Below, one piece after another: positions 1-6,942 of a DNA stretch of 64,000 nt. Numbering within the stretch: position 1 is the stretch's first letter; each line of letters begins with the position of its first letter. A model generated the notes under the pieces. It did not search any database. It worked only from the letters and a program-made list of their open reading frames with translations, and was not told the origin of the DNA. The translations under genes were made by a program, and so were the position numbers. The DNA is from CALWOS01 sp963595735 (GTDB taxonomy: Bacteria > Bacillota > Clostridia > Oscillospirales > Oscillospiraceae), in the NCBI GenBank assembly GCA_963595735.1, contig CAVBJJ010000008.1, forward strand, positions 1-64,000, in the 5' to 3' direction.

Positions 1-116
1 GAGATAAACCGCCGCGGAAAGCCCTTTTCTGGGCTTTCCCACAGTATTTTGGCTGCGCCAAAATACTCGGCGGATAAGCGAAGTCAAAAAAGTCTCAGAC
101 TTTTTTGACAAGCTGA
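1..116. repeat. Dispersed MITE-like element, copy A (right part; left part outside the window)
   Basis: Nearly identical to 55153-55268 (copy C), and its two ends match the 21911-22200 copy (copy B). It folds into three consecutive hairpins: a GGAAAGCC/GGGCTTTCC stem, an AGTATTTTGGC/CCAAAATACT stem, and a terminal GTCAAAAAAGTC/GACTTTTTTGAC stem. It ends at the shared terminus GACAAGCTGA. The differences from copy C fall mostly in hairpin loops. No coding potential is seen, so it is probably a non-autonomous mobile repeat. Confidence 0.75.
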
Positions 117-299
117 TGTGATATGTTCCGTGTTTTTCGGAAAAATAAAAAAAAACACTGGAGTAAAGCGAACTCTACTTCAGCGTATCGAGGATTTACA
201 GAAAAGCTGTTCCTTTCGCGAAACACCTCGTTCTCACCAAATCGAAGCCCAGCGCGCGGGTTCGATTTGGAAAGGAGGAGCAAGGGAGCGGGCGGATGG
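117..299. other. Non-coding stretch with a degenerate hairpin
   Basis: No convincing gene. Around 155-185 there is a degraded relative of the hairpin at 325-346 (GGAGTAAAG versus GGAGCAAAG), preceded by an A-rich run like the one at 310-320. This suggests an old duplication of the tRNA-Arg terminator region. Open frames here overlap each other, lack ribosome binding sites and look spurious. Confidence 0.4.
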
Positions 300-346
300 C
301 GTTCTTTTGCAAAAAAAGAACGCCGGAGCAAAGCGGACTTTGCTCC
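300..346 (-). terminator. Probable terminator of tRNA-Arg
   Basis: On the minus strand, directly after the tRNA, a perfect 9-bp stem (GGAGCAAAG, 4-nt loop, CTTTGCTCC; 325-346) is followed by a T-run. A second hairpin (GCGTTCTTTT/AAAAGAACGC) lies at about 299-323. Confidence 0.6.
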
Positions 347-350
347 GACG

Positions 351-427
351 TGGCACGCCCCAAGGGATTCGAACCCCTGACCTTCTGGTCCGTAGCCAGA
401 CGCTCTATCCAGCTGAGCTAGGAGCGC
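351..427 (-). tRNA. tRNA-Arg (anticodon ACG)
   Basis: On the minus strand a full cloverleaf is readable. The acceptor stem is GCGCTCC with GGGGCGT, the D arm contains AGCTCAGCTGGATAGAGC, the anticodon arm is TCTGG-CTACGGA-CCAGA (anticodon ACG), and the T arm is GGTTCGAATCC. The CCA end is encoded at 351-353. The wobble A is expected to be deaminated to inosine to read CGU/CGC/CGA. It stands alone rather than in a tRNA cluster. Confidence 0.95.
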
Positions 428-505
428 ACACCGTGCTTAAGTATAGTAGCACGGTTCGTTCGGAAATGCAAGTCTTTTTTTCAGAAAATAAAAATTTTTT
501 TGGCC

Positions 506-670
506 TTACCAGCCGATCGCGTTGGAAACGCCGTCGATCACATCGCCGATGTTGCGCAGCGTCTTGCCCAGAATGTGCCGGGACTTGCGGGACGGCATGA
601 GTATCATGCTGGCCACGCTGCCTGCCGCCGCGCCCAACAGCGCGCCGCCAATAAAGGAAATACAACGCAT
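506..670 (-). CDS. Small YtxH-like membrane protein
   Basis: A 54-residue protein. The start at 670 is preferred over upstream in-frame starts because GAGGTGAT lies just upstream of it and the longer N-terminus would run into the tRNA-fMet gene. Residues about 5-27 form a Gly/Ala-rich hydrophobic segment, followed by the basic stretch PSRKSRH and a short amphipathic tail. This resembles the YtxH/general-stress family of single-pass small proteins, whose exact role is unclear. It stands alone between two tRNA genes and is transcribed away from tRNA-fMet. The family call rests on overall pattern only. Confidence 0.55.
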   Translation of the reverse strand: MRCISFIGGALLGAAAGSVASMILMPSRKSRHILGKTLRNIGDVIDGVSNAIGW

Positions 671-763
671 TTTTATCACCTCGCGCTTAGTATGCGCCGC
701 CGCTTTCCCGCCATACCTGCCGGCAGCGAAAATTTTTCGCCAAAAAACGCCAGAAAAAAGTGC

Positions 764-793
764 TTGACGGGGATACCGACTTTGTGGTATAGT
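764..793 (+). promoter_or_regulatory. SigA-type promoter of tRNA-fMet
   Basis: TTGACG (764-769), 18-bp spacer, TATAGT (788-793), about 30 bp before the mature tRNA 5' end. Good fit to the housekeeping consensus. Confidence 0.75.
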
Positions 794-822
794 AATTAAG
801 CACTGAACAGTGCAGCAAATAT

Positions 823-899
<77 letters not shown>

Positions 900-900
900 T

Positions 901-940
901 AAAACCACCGTATTTCAATCGGAATACGGTGGTTTTCTTA
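901..940 (+). terminator. Rho-independent terminator of tRNA-fMet
   Basis: Perfect 14-bp stem (AAAACCACCGTATT at 901-914 with its complement at 923-936), 8-nt loop, followed by CTTA. It starts immediately after the tRNA CCA end. Confidence 0.85.
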
Positions 941-1226
941 CTTGCTTTTGAATCGCAACAAATGCAACAGAATTCGTGCGTTTTTTAATACACGCATGTG
1001 TTTAATAACATATTTTTACACAGCGAATTCTCAAGGGGCGTAATGGACAACTACGCTTTTTTGCAATAACAAAACACTACTATTTCCATTGACAAAATAA
1101 GATTTATGTCTTATACTCATGCCTAATCAATAAACATATCATTTTGATAGGCTTACAATTTTTCCTTTTGTGTCTGTCAAGAATCCCCGTCAACATGAAT
1201 TCTACTGGCAAACAGAAAGGAGTGTC
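941..1226 (+). promoter_or_regulatory. Promoter region and candidate operators of the ABC-cooS operon
   Basis: A near-consensus promoter is present: TTGACA (1089-1094), 17-bp spacer, TATACT (1112-1117). Between and overlapping its elements lies the inverted repeat ATAAGA-N6-TCTTAT (1097-1114), well placed for a repressor. Further upstream GAATTCG (970-976) faces CGAATTC (1024-1030). The ribosome binding site AAAGGAG (1216-1222) serves the first gene. The leader is about 100 nt and no known riboswitch is recognised in it. Promoter fit is seen directly; operator function is inference. Confidence 0.65.
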
Positions 1227-2189
1227 ATGATGAGAAAAAACAGAATCGGAATTTTGGTGATCGCGGCCTTTTTTGTCGGGCTGGTCGTCAGCGGACAGGT
1301 CACTTCCGCGCATCTGACCCAAGCAGGCAACGAAAGCGCCGTCACCTATACCATCGGCTATCTTCCGATCACCCATGCCCTGCCGGTATTTGAGGAAAAG
1401 GAACTGCTGGAAGCAGAAGATTCCGGTATTCAGATCAATCTTCAAAAATTCAGCTCCTGGTCCGATCTGACCGATGCGCTGCACGCCGGAAAAATCGACG
1501 GCGCTTCCGAGCTGATTGAGCTTGCCATGAGCGCCAAGGCAAAGGGCGTTGAGCTGAAAGCCGTCGCGCTCGGTCACAAAGACGGTAATGTCATCATTGT
1601 CAACGACAGCATTACATCCCCCGCTGACATGAAGGGAAAAACCTTTGCGATCCCCTCCACCCAGTCCTCCCATTACATTCTCCTGCTGGAAGAACTGCAA
1701 AAGGCCGGACTCACCCTGGACGACATTCAGGTGACCCAGCTGGCGCCCTCCGAAATGCCCTCTTCTCTGGCAAGCGGTGCGATCGATGGCTATTGCGTTG
1801 CGGAACCCTTTGGCGCCCAGGCTGTGACAAACGGATTCGGCAATGTGCTTGCCCGCTCCGATGAACTCTGGAACGACTCCGTCTGCTGCGGTTTGATCTT
1901 CCGCACCGATGTCATAGAGCAGAATCCCGAAGCCTTCCAGACCTTCCTGGAAAAATATCAGGAAGCCGGAAACAAGCTGGATCAAGAAGAAGCGCTCCGC
2001 ATTGCGGAAAATTATCTGGGACAGGACGCCGAAACACTGGAAACCTCTCTGGACTGGATCAGCTATCAGGATCTGACCATCACCAGAGAGGCCTATGATG
2101 AATTATACGAAAAGGTGCTTTCCGATCATATGATCGAGAACCCGCCGACTTATGACGACTTCGTCTATACGATCGCCGGAAAGGAGTGA
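1227..2189 (+). CDS. ABC transporter substrate-binding protein, NitT/TauT (NMT1/SsuA-like) type
   Basis: A 320-residue exported solute-binding protein for the importer encoded by the next two genes. The start is MMRKN at 1227, 5 nt after AAAGGAG. Residues 1-28 form a signal peptide (basic MRKN, hydrophobic core, VTSA cleavage region). There is no lipobox Cys, which is unusual for a Gram-positive binding protein. The mature part has the NMT1/SsuA layout: a first strand (TYTIGYLPITHA), the motif SPADMKGKTFAIPS in the middle, and the hinge GYCVAEPFGAQ. Relatives bind nitrate, taurine, sulfonates, bicarbonate or pyrimidines. The substrate cannot be read from sequence. Location upstream of cooS ties it to CO dehydrogenase physiology. 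Confidence 0.8.
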   Translation: MMRKNRIGILVIAAFFVGLVVSGQVTSAHLTQAGNESAVTYTIGYLPITHALPVFEEKELLEAEDSGIQINLQKFSSWSDLTDALHAGKIDGASELIELAMSAKAKGVELKAVALGHKDGNVIIVNDSITSPADMKGKTFAIPSTQSSHYILLLEELQKAGLTLDDIQVTQLAPSEMPSSLASGAIDGYCVAEPFGAQAVTNGFGNVLARSDELWNDSVCCGLIFRTDVIEQNPEAFQTFLEKYQEAGNKLDQEEALRIAENYLGQDAETLETSLDWISYQDLTITREAYDELYEKVLSDHMIENPPTYDDFVYTIAGKE

Positions 2190-2193
2190 GACA

Positions 2194-2955
2194 ATGAAAC
2201 AGCTTAGAAGAGGAATTATTGCATTTGCTGTCGTTGTGGCGCTCTGGCAGCTGCTGGTCGTTGTGACCCATGTCAGTTCCGCGCTTTTCCCGTCGCCCCT
2301 TGATGTGGTACACGCATTTCGCGAACTGGCAACAGAAGGCTTACAGGGAAGCACTTCCCCGCTCCCGCTGATCTCCCATATCAGCATCAGTCTGCTCCGC
2401 TTCTTTGCCGGATATCTGGCCGCGCTGGTTCTGGGTATCGGACTGGGACTTCTGCTGGGGAGCTTTTCCTCCGCCTTTTCTTATGTCAATCCCATCCTGC
2501 AGGTGCTCCGTCCGGTCGCCCCTGTTGCATGGATGCCGTTTATCGTTCTCTGGGTCGGCATCGGAAATATCCCGGCTATCGTCATTATCTTTATCGCCGG
2601 CTTCTTCCCCATCCTTTTGTCCACCGTATCGGCCATCCAGAACCTGGATCCCATCTATCATAAGGTGGCGCAAAACTTTGGCATCCACAAGGGCACCTAT
2701 ATGGTAAAAATCGCGCTGCCGGCCGCCTTTTCTCAGATCATTACCAGCCTGCGGCTGGCGCTGGGAACCTCCTGGATCTTTCTCGTGTCCGGCGAAATGG
2801 TCGGTTCGCAGTCCGGACTTGGTTTTCTCGTCATGGACAGCAAAAACTGCCTGCGACCCGATGCGCTCCTGGCCGTTATTCTTGTGATCGGCGTACTGGG
2901 TCTGTTGCTGGATACCCTGATCCGCCTGATAGAAGGAGAAGTAAAATGCAGATAG
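2194..2955 (+). CDS. ABC transporter permease, NitT/TauT (SsuC-like) type
   Basis: A 253-residue integral membrane protein with about six hydrophobic segments, forming the channel of the importer. The start at 2194 follows AAGGAG (2181-2186), which sits at the end of the preceding gene, so the two are translationally linked. The cytoplasmic coupling loop is recognisable as the stretch around VAQNFGIHKGTYMVKIALPAA, matching the EAA-loop position of the binding-protein-dependent permease family. The C-terminal segment GTSWIFLVSGEMVG with GLGFLVMDS is typical of the SsuC/TauC group. It overlaps the ATPase gene by 10 nt. Confidence 0.85.
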   Translation: MKQLRRGIIAFAVVVALWQLLVVVTHVSSALFPSPLDVVHAFRELATEGLQGSTSPLPLISHISISLLRFFAGYLAALVLGIGLGLLLGSFSSAFSYVNPILQVLRPVAPVAWMPFIVLWVGIGNIPAIVIIFIAGFFPILLSTVSAIQNLDPIYHKVAQNFGIHKGTYMVKIALPAAFSQIITSLRLALGTSWIFLVSGEMVGSQSGLGFLVMDSKNCLRPDALLAVILVIGVLGLLLDTLIRLIEGEVKCR

Positions 2956-3707
2956 AAGTAGAAAACCTGTCCATCACATTCACGCAGGATCAGTCTGAAA
3001 TGACTGCACTCCAGGATGTATCTCTCGGAATCGAAAAAGGAGAATTCATCTGCCTTCTCGGGCCTTCGGGCTGCGGAAAATCTACCCTGCTCAACGCCAT
3101 GGCCGGATTTCTCAAGCCGTCCAAGGGTTCCATAAAAATCGATGGGAAGCCCGTACAGCACCCCTGCATTTCGTATGTGACGATCTTCCAGAACTACGGG
3201 CTGCTTCCGTGGAGAAATGTCGAAAAAAATGTTGCGCTTGGCTTGGAAGCCAAAAAGGTTCCCAAAGAGGAGCAAAAAAAGATCGTTCAAAAATATATTG
3301 ATCTGGTCGGACTGACCGGCTCCGAGAAAAAACGGCCGAGCCAGCTTTCCGGCGGTATGCAGCAGCGCGTTGCCATTGCCCGCGCACTCGCTGTTGATCC
3401 GGAGATCCTGTTCATGGACGAGCCGTTCGGGGCGCTGGACGCCATCACCCGGATGAAGCTGCAGGATGATATTTTAGACATCTGCCACCGCACCCAGAAA
3501 ACCATCGTATTCGTCACCCATGACATAGAGGNNNNNNNNNNCCGGGTCGTCATCATGGATGCAAACCCGGGCAGGATCAAGGCCATTGTCAAGATTTCTC
3601 TCGGCAAAGAGCGCGATCGTACCCGCGAGGACTTTCTTCTGATTCGGGATCGAATTTTTGAACTGTTCCACATGAAGAAAGAGGTTATGATCGAATATTA
3701 CATTTAG
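2946..3707 (+). CDS. ABC transporter ATP-binding protein, NitT/TauT (SsuB-like) type; contains an assembly gap
   Basis: About 253 residues as assembled. The nucleotide-binding domain is complete apart from the gap: Walker A GPSGCGKST, Q-loop IFQNYGLLPW, signature LSGGMQQR, Walker B ILFMDEP and H-loop VTHDIE. Directly after the H-loop, 10 Ns replace sequence. In this family seven residues (pattern EAL-x-L-x-D) normally separate THDIE from RVVIM, but only four codons fit here. The true gene therefore probably has about 9 nt more, which keeps the frame. The start ATG (2946) follows GAAGGAG. This subunit powers the importer upstream and lies 16 nt before cooS. Confidence 0.88.
   Translation: MQIEVENLSITFTQDQSEMTALQDVSLGIEKGEFICLLGPSGCGKSTLLNAMAGFLKPSKGSIKIDGKPVQHPCISYVTIFQNYGLLPWRNVEKNVALGLEAKKVPKEEQKKIVQKYIDLVGLTGSEKKRPSQLSGGMQQRVAIARALAVDPEILFMDEPFGALDAITRMKLQDDILDICHRTQKTIVFVTHDIEXXXXRVVIMDANPGRIKAIVKISLGKERDRTREDFLLIRDRIFELFHMKKEVMIEYYI
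3532..3541. other. Assembly gap (10 Ns)
   Basis: Ten undefined bases inside the ATPase gene. A round number in a conserved region points to scaffold padding, not a measured gap size. Confidence 0.95.
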
Positions 3708-3723
3708 AGAAAGGAGCCCAGTG

Positions 3724-5892
3724 ATGAAACACACACACGAACATGAACATAACCACGAGCACACGCACGAACACCCCCATCCTCACACCCACGGCGCGGC
3801 AGAGGATCCCCTTGCGATCGCGCCCCACAACCACCGCGCGATCATTGGATTTGACAAGAACGGTGTTCCGAAAGTGCTTCTCCCGGTCAGCGGAGAAACG
3901 CATACCCATGTAGACGCAGAGGGACATACCTACACCCACACCCACGACGGCGATTTCACCGAGGACTATATGAAAGCCGTTGCCGCCTACCGAAAAACAT
4001 TCCCCTCCAAGCAGGATGTGCTGGAAAACACCCCCGACCCTGCCGTCCGTGAAATGATCCTGCGCATGGAGCAGATCGGCATGGACACCACCTTTGACCG
4101 CTTTGACAAGCAGCAGCCGCAGTGCAGCTTCGGGCTGAGCGGCACCTGCTGCCGCATTTGTAATATGGGTCCATGTAAGATCACCGCCAAAGCCCCCCGG
4201 GGCGTCTGCGGCGCGGACGCCGATCTGATCGCCGCAAGAAATCTTCTCCGGGGCGCGGCTGCCGGTGCTGCCCAGCACGGTATGCACGCAAGAGAAGTCA
4301 TCCTCATGCTCAAATGGGCCGCAGAGGGAAAGCTCGATCTTCCCATCATCGGCGAATACAAGGTTCGTCAGATGGCGGAGGCTTACGGCATCCAAACCAA
4401 AAACAGGCAGCTGAAGCATATCACAAAAGATCTGACGGACATTCTTCTGGCCGATCTGTCCCGCACCGAGCCGGATGTGTATCAGACGATCCAGGCCTGC
4501 GCACCGCCGGAGCGCCGGAAAACCTGGGAGGAGATGGACATTCTGCCCATCAGCGCCTACCACGAGGTATTTGAAGCGTATCACAAAAGCGGCTGCGCCA
4601 CAGACGGCGACTGGGAAAGCGTTATGAAGCAGTTCCTGCGCTGCGGTCTGGCGTTCACCTTCAGCGGCGTTGTATCCACCTCCATCGCTACCGATGCGCT
4701 GCTCGGCGTGGGCGATCGCGTTACATCCAAGGTCAATATCGGCGCGCTGAAAAAGGGCTATGTCAATATCGCTGTCCACGGACACCTGCCGGTGCTCGTC
4801 AAAGAGATCGTCAAAGCCGGACAGAGCGAAAAATTCGTGAAGCTGGCAAAGGAAAAAGGCGCAAAGGGTATCCAGTTCTACGGCATCTGCTGCTCCGGCC
4901 TGTCCGCCATGTACCGCTATGACGGGGTGATCCCGCTTTCCAACGCCGTGACCGCGGAGCTGGTTCTGGGAACCGGCGCACTGGACCTGTGGGTAGCCGA
5001 TGTGCAGGAGGTCTATCCCTCCATTATGGATGTGGCCCGCTGTTTCAAAACAACGGTCGTAACGACCAGCGATTCCGCCCGACTGCCCGGCGCGGAGCAT
5101 ATCGGTTTCGACCACCACCACAGCAATGTGGATCAGATCCACGATATCGCCGAGCGCATCGTGACAAGGGCGATCGAGAGCTTTGAGGCCCGCAAGGGCA
5201 CGCCTGTCTTCATTCCGCCTTACGAGGTCGAAGCGGAGGTCGGCTTCTCGGTGGAATATGTCCACAAGCATTACGGCGGCTTCGCCCGCCTCGCCAACGC
5301 CGTCCGCGAGGGAAAAATTCTGGGCGTTGTGAACATGGTCGGATGTAATAATCCCAAGATCATGTACGAGAAAGCCGTTCTGGATGTCTGCGATGTTCTG
5401 CTGAAAAACAATGTGCTTATCATCACAAACGGCTGCGCATCCTTCCCCCTGATGAAAATGGGCTACTGTCAGACCTCCGCGTTTGCCTACGGCAAATGTG
5501 GAAATGGCCTGCGGGAGTTCCTGCAGCCGGACAATATGCCGCCTGTGTGGCATGTGGGCGAATGTATTGATAACGCCAGAAGCTCCGGCATTTTCGCGGG
5601 CATCGCCGGAGAATTTCAGAAAAATCTGTATGAGATGCCCTTTGCCTTCTCCTCTCCGGAGTGGTCCAACGAGAAGGGCATTGACGCCTCGCTCGGCTTC
5701 CGCCTGATGGGCATCACCTCATATCACTGCGTAGAAGCGTCCATCCACGGCGCGCCCAAGGTGATCAAGTTCCTCAAGGAGGACACCAAGGAAACGCTGC
5801 GTTCCTCTATGGTAGTGGATGTGGATCCGGTCTCTCTTGGCGAAAAGATCGTTGCGGATATGAAGAAAAAGCGGAAAGCGCTTGGGATCTGA
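3724..5892 (+). CDS. cooS: Ni-Fe carbon monoxide dehydrogenase catalytic subunit (CooS) with histidine-rich N-terminal extension
   Basis: A 722-residue CooS, oxidising CO to CO2 or the reverse, against about 630-640 for usual CooS. The catalytic part starts near residue 130. C134 and C142 fit the bridging D-cluster, and C143, C146, C151 and C162 fit the B-cluster. C-cluster elements follow: HHHSN, YGICCSG, MVGCNNPK, ITNGCASF and HVGECIDNAR. The first 23 residues carry 11 histidines in strict alternation, and seven more lie by residue 74, as in nickel-storage tails of HypB, UreE or CooJ. ATG at 3724 is preferred over GTG at 3721 because AAGGAG lies 7 nt before it. No CooC, CooF or acetyl-CoA synthase genes are adjacent, so the electron partner is unknown. 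It is last in the ABC-cooS operon, before a strong terminator. Confidence 0.95.
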   Translation: MKHTHEHEHNHEHTHEHPHPHTHGAAEDPLAIAPHNHRAIIGFDKNGVPKVLLPVSGETHTHVDAEGHTYTHTHDGDFTEDYMKAVAAYRKTFPSKQDVLENTPDPAVREMILRMEQIGMDTTFDRFDKQQPQCSFGLSGTCCRICNMGPCKITAKAPRGVCGADADLIAARNLLRGAAAGAAQHGMHAREVILMLKWAAEGKLDLPIIGEYKVRQMAEAYGIQTKNRQLKHITKDLTDILLADLSRTEPDVYQTIQACAPPERRKTWEEMDILPISAYHEVFEAYHKSGCATDGDWESVMKQFLRCGLAFTFSGVVSTSIATDALLGVGDRVTSKVNIGALKKGYVNIAVHGHLPVLVKEIVKAGQSEKFVKLAKEKGAKGIQFYGICCSGLSAMYRYDGVIPLSNAVTAELVLGTGALDLWVADVQEVYPSIMDVARCFKTTVVTTSDSARLPGAEHIGFDHHHSNVDQIHDIAERIVTRAIESFEARKGTPVFIPPYEVEAEVGFSVEYVHKHYGGFARLANAVREGKILGVVNMVGCNNPKIMYEKAVLDVCDVLLKNNVLIITNGCASFPLMKMGYCQTSAFAYGKCGNGLREFLQPDNMPPVWHVGECIDNARSSGIFAGIAGEFQKNLYEMPFAFSSPEWSNEKGIDASLGFRLMGITSYHCVEASIHGAPKVIKFLKEDTKETLRSSMVVDVDPVSLGEKIVADMKKKRKALGI

Positions 5893-5920
5893 CTTCCGGA
5901 AAACAGCAGAAAAGAAAACG

Positions 5921-5965
5921 CCTGACAATGCGCGGGAAACAAGCGCATTGTCAGGTTTCTTTTCT
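5921..5965 (+). terminator. Terminator of the ABC-cooS operon
   Basis: Perfect 13-bp stem (5921-5933 with 5943-5955), 9-nt loop, followed by TTTCTTTTCT. Confidence 0.9.
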
Positions 5966-5984
5966 ATCCGCTTTCGGGAATATC

Positions 5985-6028
5985 ATCCCCCAGGGAGGCT
6001 TACATCCTTGCCGAAAGCCCGCTATAAT
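5985..6028 (+). promoter_or_regulatory. Promoter and candidate metal-regulator operator of the nik operon
   Basis: TTACAT (6000-6005), 17-bp spacer, TATAAT (6023-6028). Just upstream, overlapping the -35 side, is a C-tract followed by a G-tract (TCATCCCCCAGGGAGG, about 5985-5999). It resembles the G/C-tract operators bound by CsoR/RcnR/InrS-family repressors, and a member of that family is encoded at 12155. Promoter seen directly; operator inferred. Confidence 0.6.
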
Positions 6029-6087
6029 AGTGCCATCGTCCGCATCACGCATTGCGGAAAACAGCTTGCACAGAGGGAGAACACAGT

Positions 6088-6939
6088 ATGCAAGAAAAAG
6101 AAACATCCGCGCTGCTGAATACGCTGACATCCTATTGGTCGGATCGCGCCCATAGCTACAGCGCACAGAACATTGCGGAAATGAACGATTGGCGACGCAA
6201 AGCCTGGCGGGAGCTGATCTTATCCCACGCCCCGCAAAAAAACCGGCTGCGCATCTTGGATGTGGGAACAGGTCCGGGCTTCTTTGCGATCAACCTATCG
6301 CTGGCCGGACACGAGGTGACCGCCGTAGACATCACGGCGCATATGCTCCAATACGCAAAGGAAAGCGCGGAAAGCTACGGGGCACAGGTAAATTTTGTAC
6401 TGCACCGAGGGGAGTTCCTGCCGTTTGCGGACAACAGCTTTGATCTGGTCGTCAGCCGCAATGTGGTCTGGAATCTGGAGTACCCGAAACAGGCGCTTTC
6501 CGAATGGATGCGCGTACTCGCCCCCGGCGGTCGGATGGTCTATTTCGACGCCAACTGGTATCTGTACCTGTACGATGATAAGCTGCGCGCGGAGAAAGAA
6601 GCCGCCCACGCGGCTTTCCACGCCAGGCACATCCTGCACCATCACGCGGGCGATCTTCCGCCGCAGCGGGTGGCGGAGCTGGAGCAGGCCGCTTATGCGC
6701 TCCCGCTTTCCCAAGAGCGGCGGCCGGCGTGGGACTGCGCCGTTTTGCAGGGACTGGGTATGGACATGAAAAAGATCATGAACGACATCGGCCCCGGTGT
6801 GCAGGCTCCGCTGGATCGGGAACGAGACGCGCCGATCCGCACCTTTATGATCTGTGCGGAAAAGCCTCTGCCGGAACAACAGCCCCATACACGCCATCAA
6901 AGTCTTCACGCCGAACCGGCCGCAGTTGGGGGAATTTGA
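6088..6939 (+). CDS. Class I SAM-dependent methyltransferase in the nickel-transport operon
   Basis: A 283-residue protein with a Rossmann methyltransferase fold. Motif I is ILDVGTGPGFF (about residues 56-66), followed by the acidic VTAVDIT, the post-I region, motif IV (NSFDLVVSRNVVWNLE) and the segment RVLAPGGRMVYFD. The start at 6088 (MQEKE) is chosen because of GAGGGAGA 8 nt upstream. It belongs to the Methyltransf_11/UbiE-like group, whose substrates cannot be deduced from sequence. It is the first gene of the nik operon, 3 nt before nikB, implying a role tied to nickel uptake such as modifying a metal-binding small molecule. That function is inference. Confidence 0.75.
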   Translation: MQEKETSALLNTLTSYWSDRAHSYSAQNIAEMNDWRRKAWRELILSHAPQKNRLRILDVGTGPGFFAINLSLAGHEVTAVDITAHMLQYAKESAESYGAQVNFVLHRGEFLPFADNSFDLVVSRNVVWNLEYPKQALSEWMRVLAPGGRMVYFDANWYLYLYDDKLRAEKEAAHAAFHARHILHHHAGDLPPQRVAELEQAAYALPLSQERRPAWDCAVLQGLGMDMKKIMNDIGPGVQAPLDRERDAPIRTFMICAEKPLPEQQPHTRHQSLHAEPAAVGGI

Positions 6940-6942
6940 TAG

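Noticed and set aside
118..600. 160-codon frame covering the repeat region and tRNA-Arg
   Set aside because: It reads through a tRNA gene and hairpins and has no RBS.
2946..3707. ABC ATPase considered a frameshifted pseudogene
   Set aside because: The frame is intact on both sides of the N run; the shortfall of about three residues is explained by gap padding.
3685..5553. 622-codon minus-strand frame opposite cooS
   Set aside because: cooS has all cluster ligands and full conservation; the opposite frame is a shadow.
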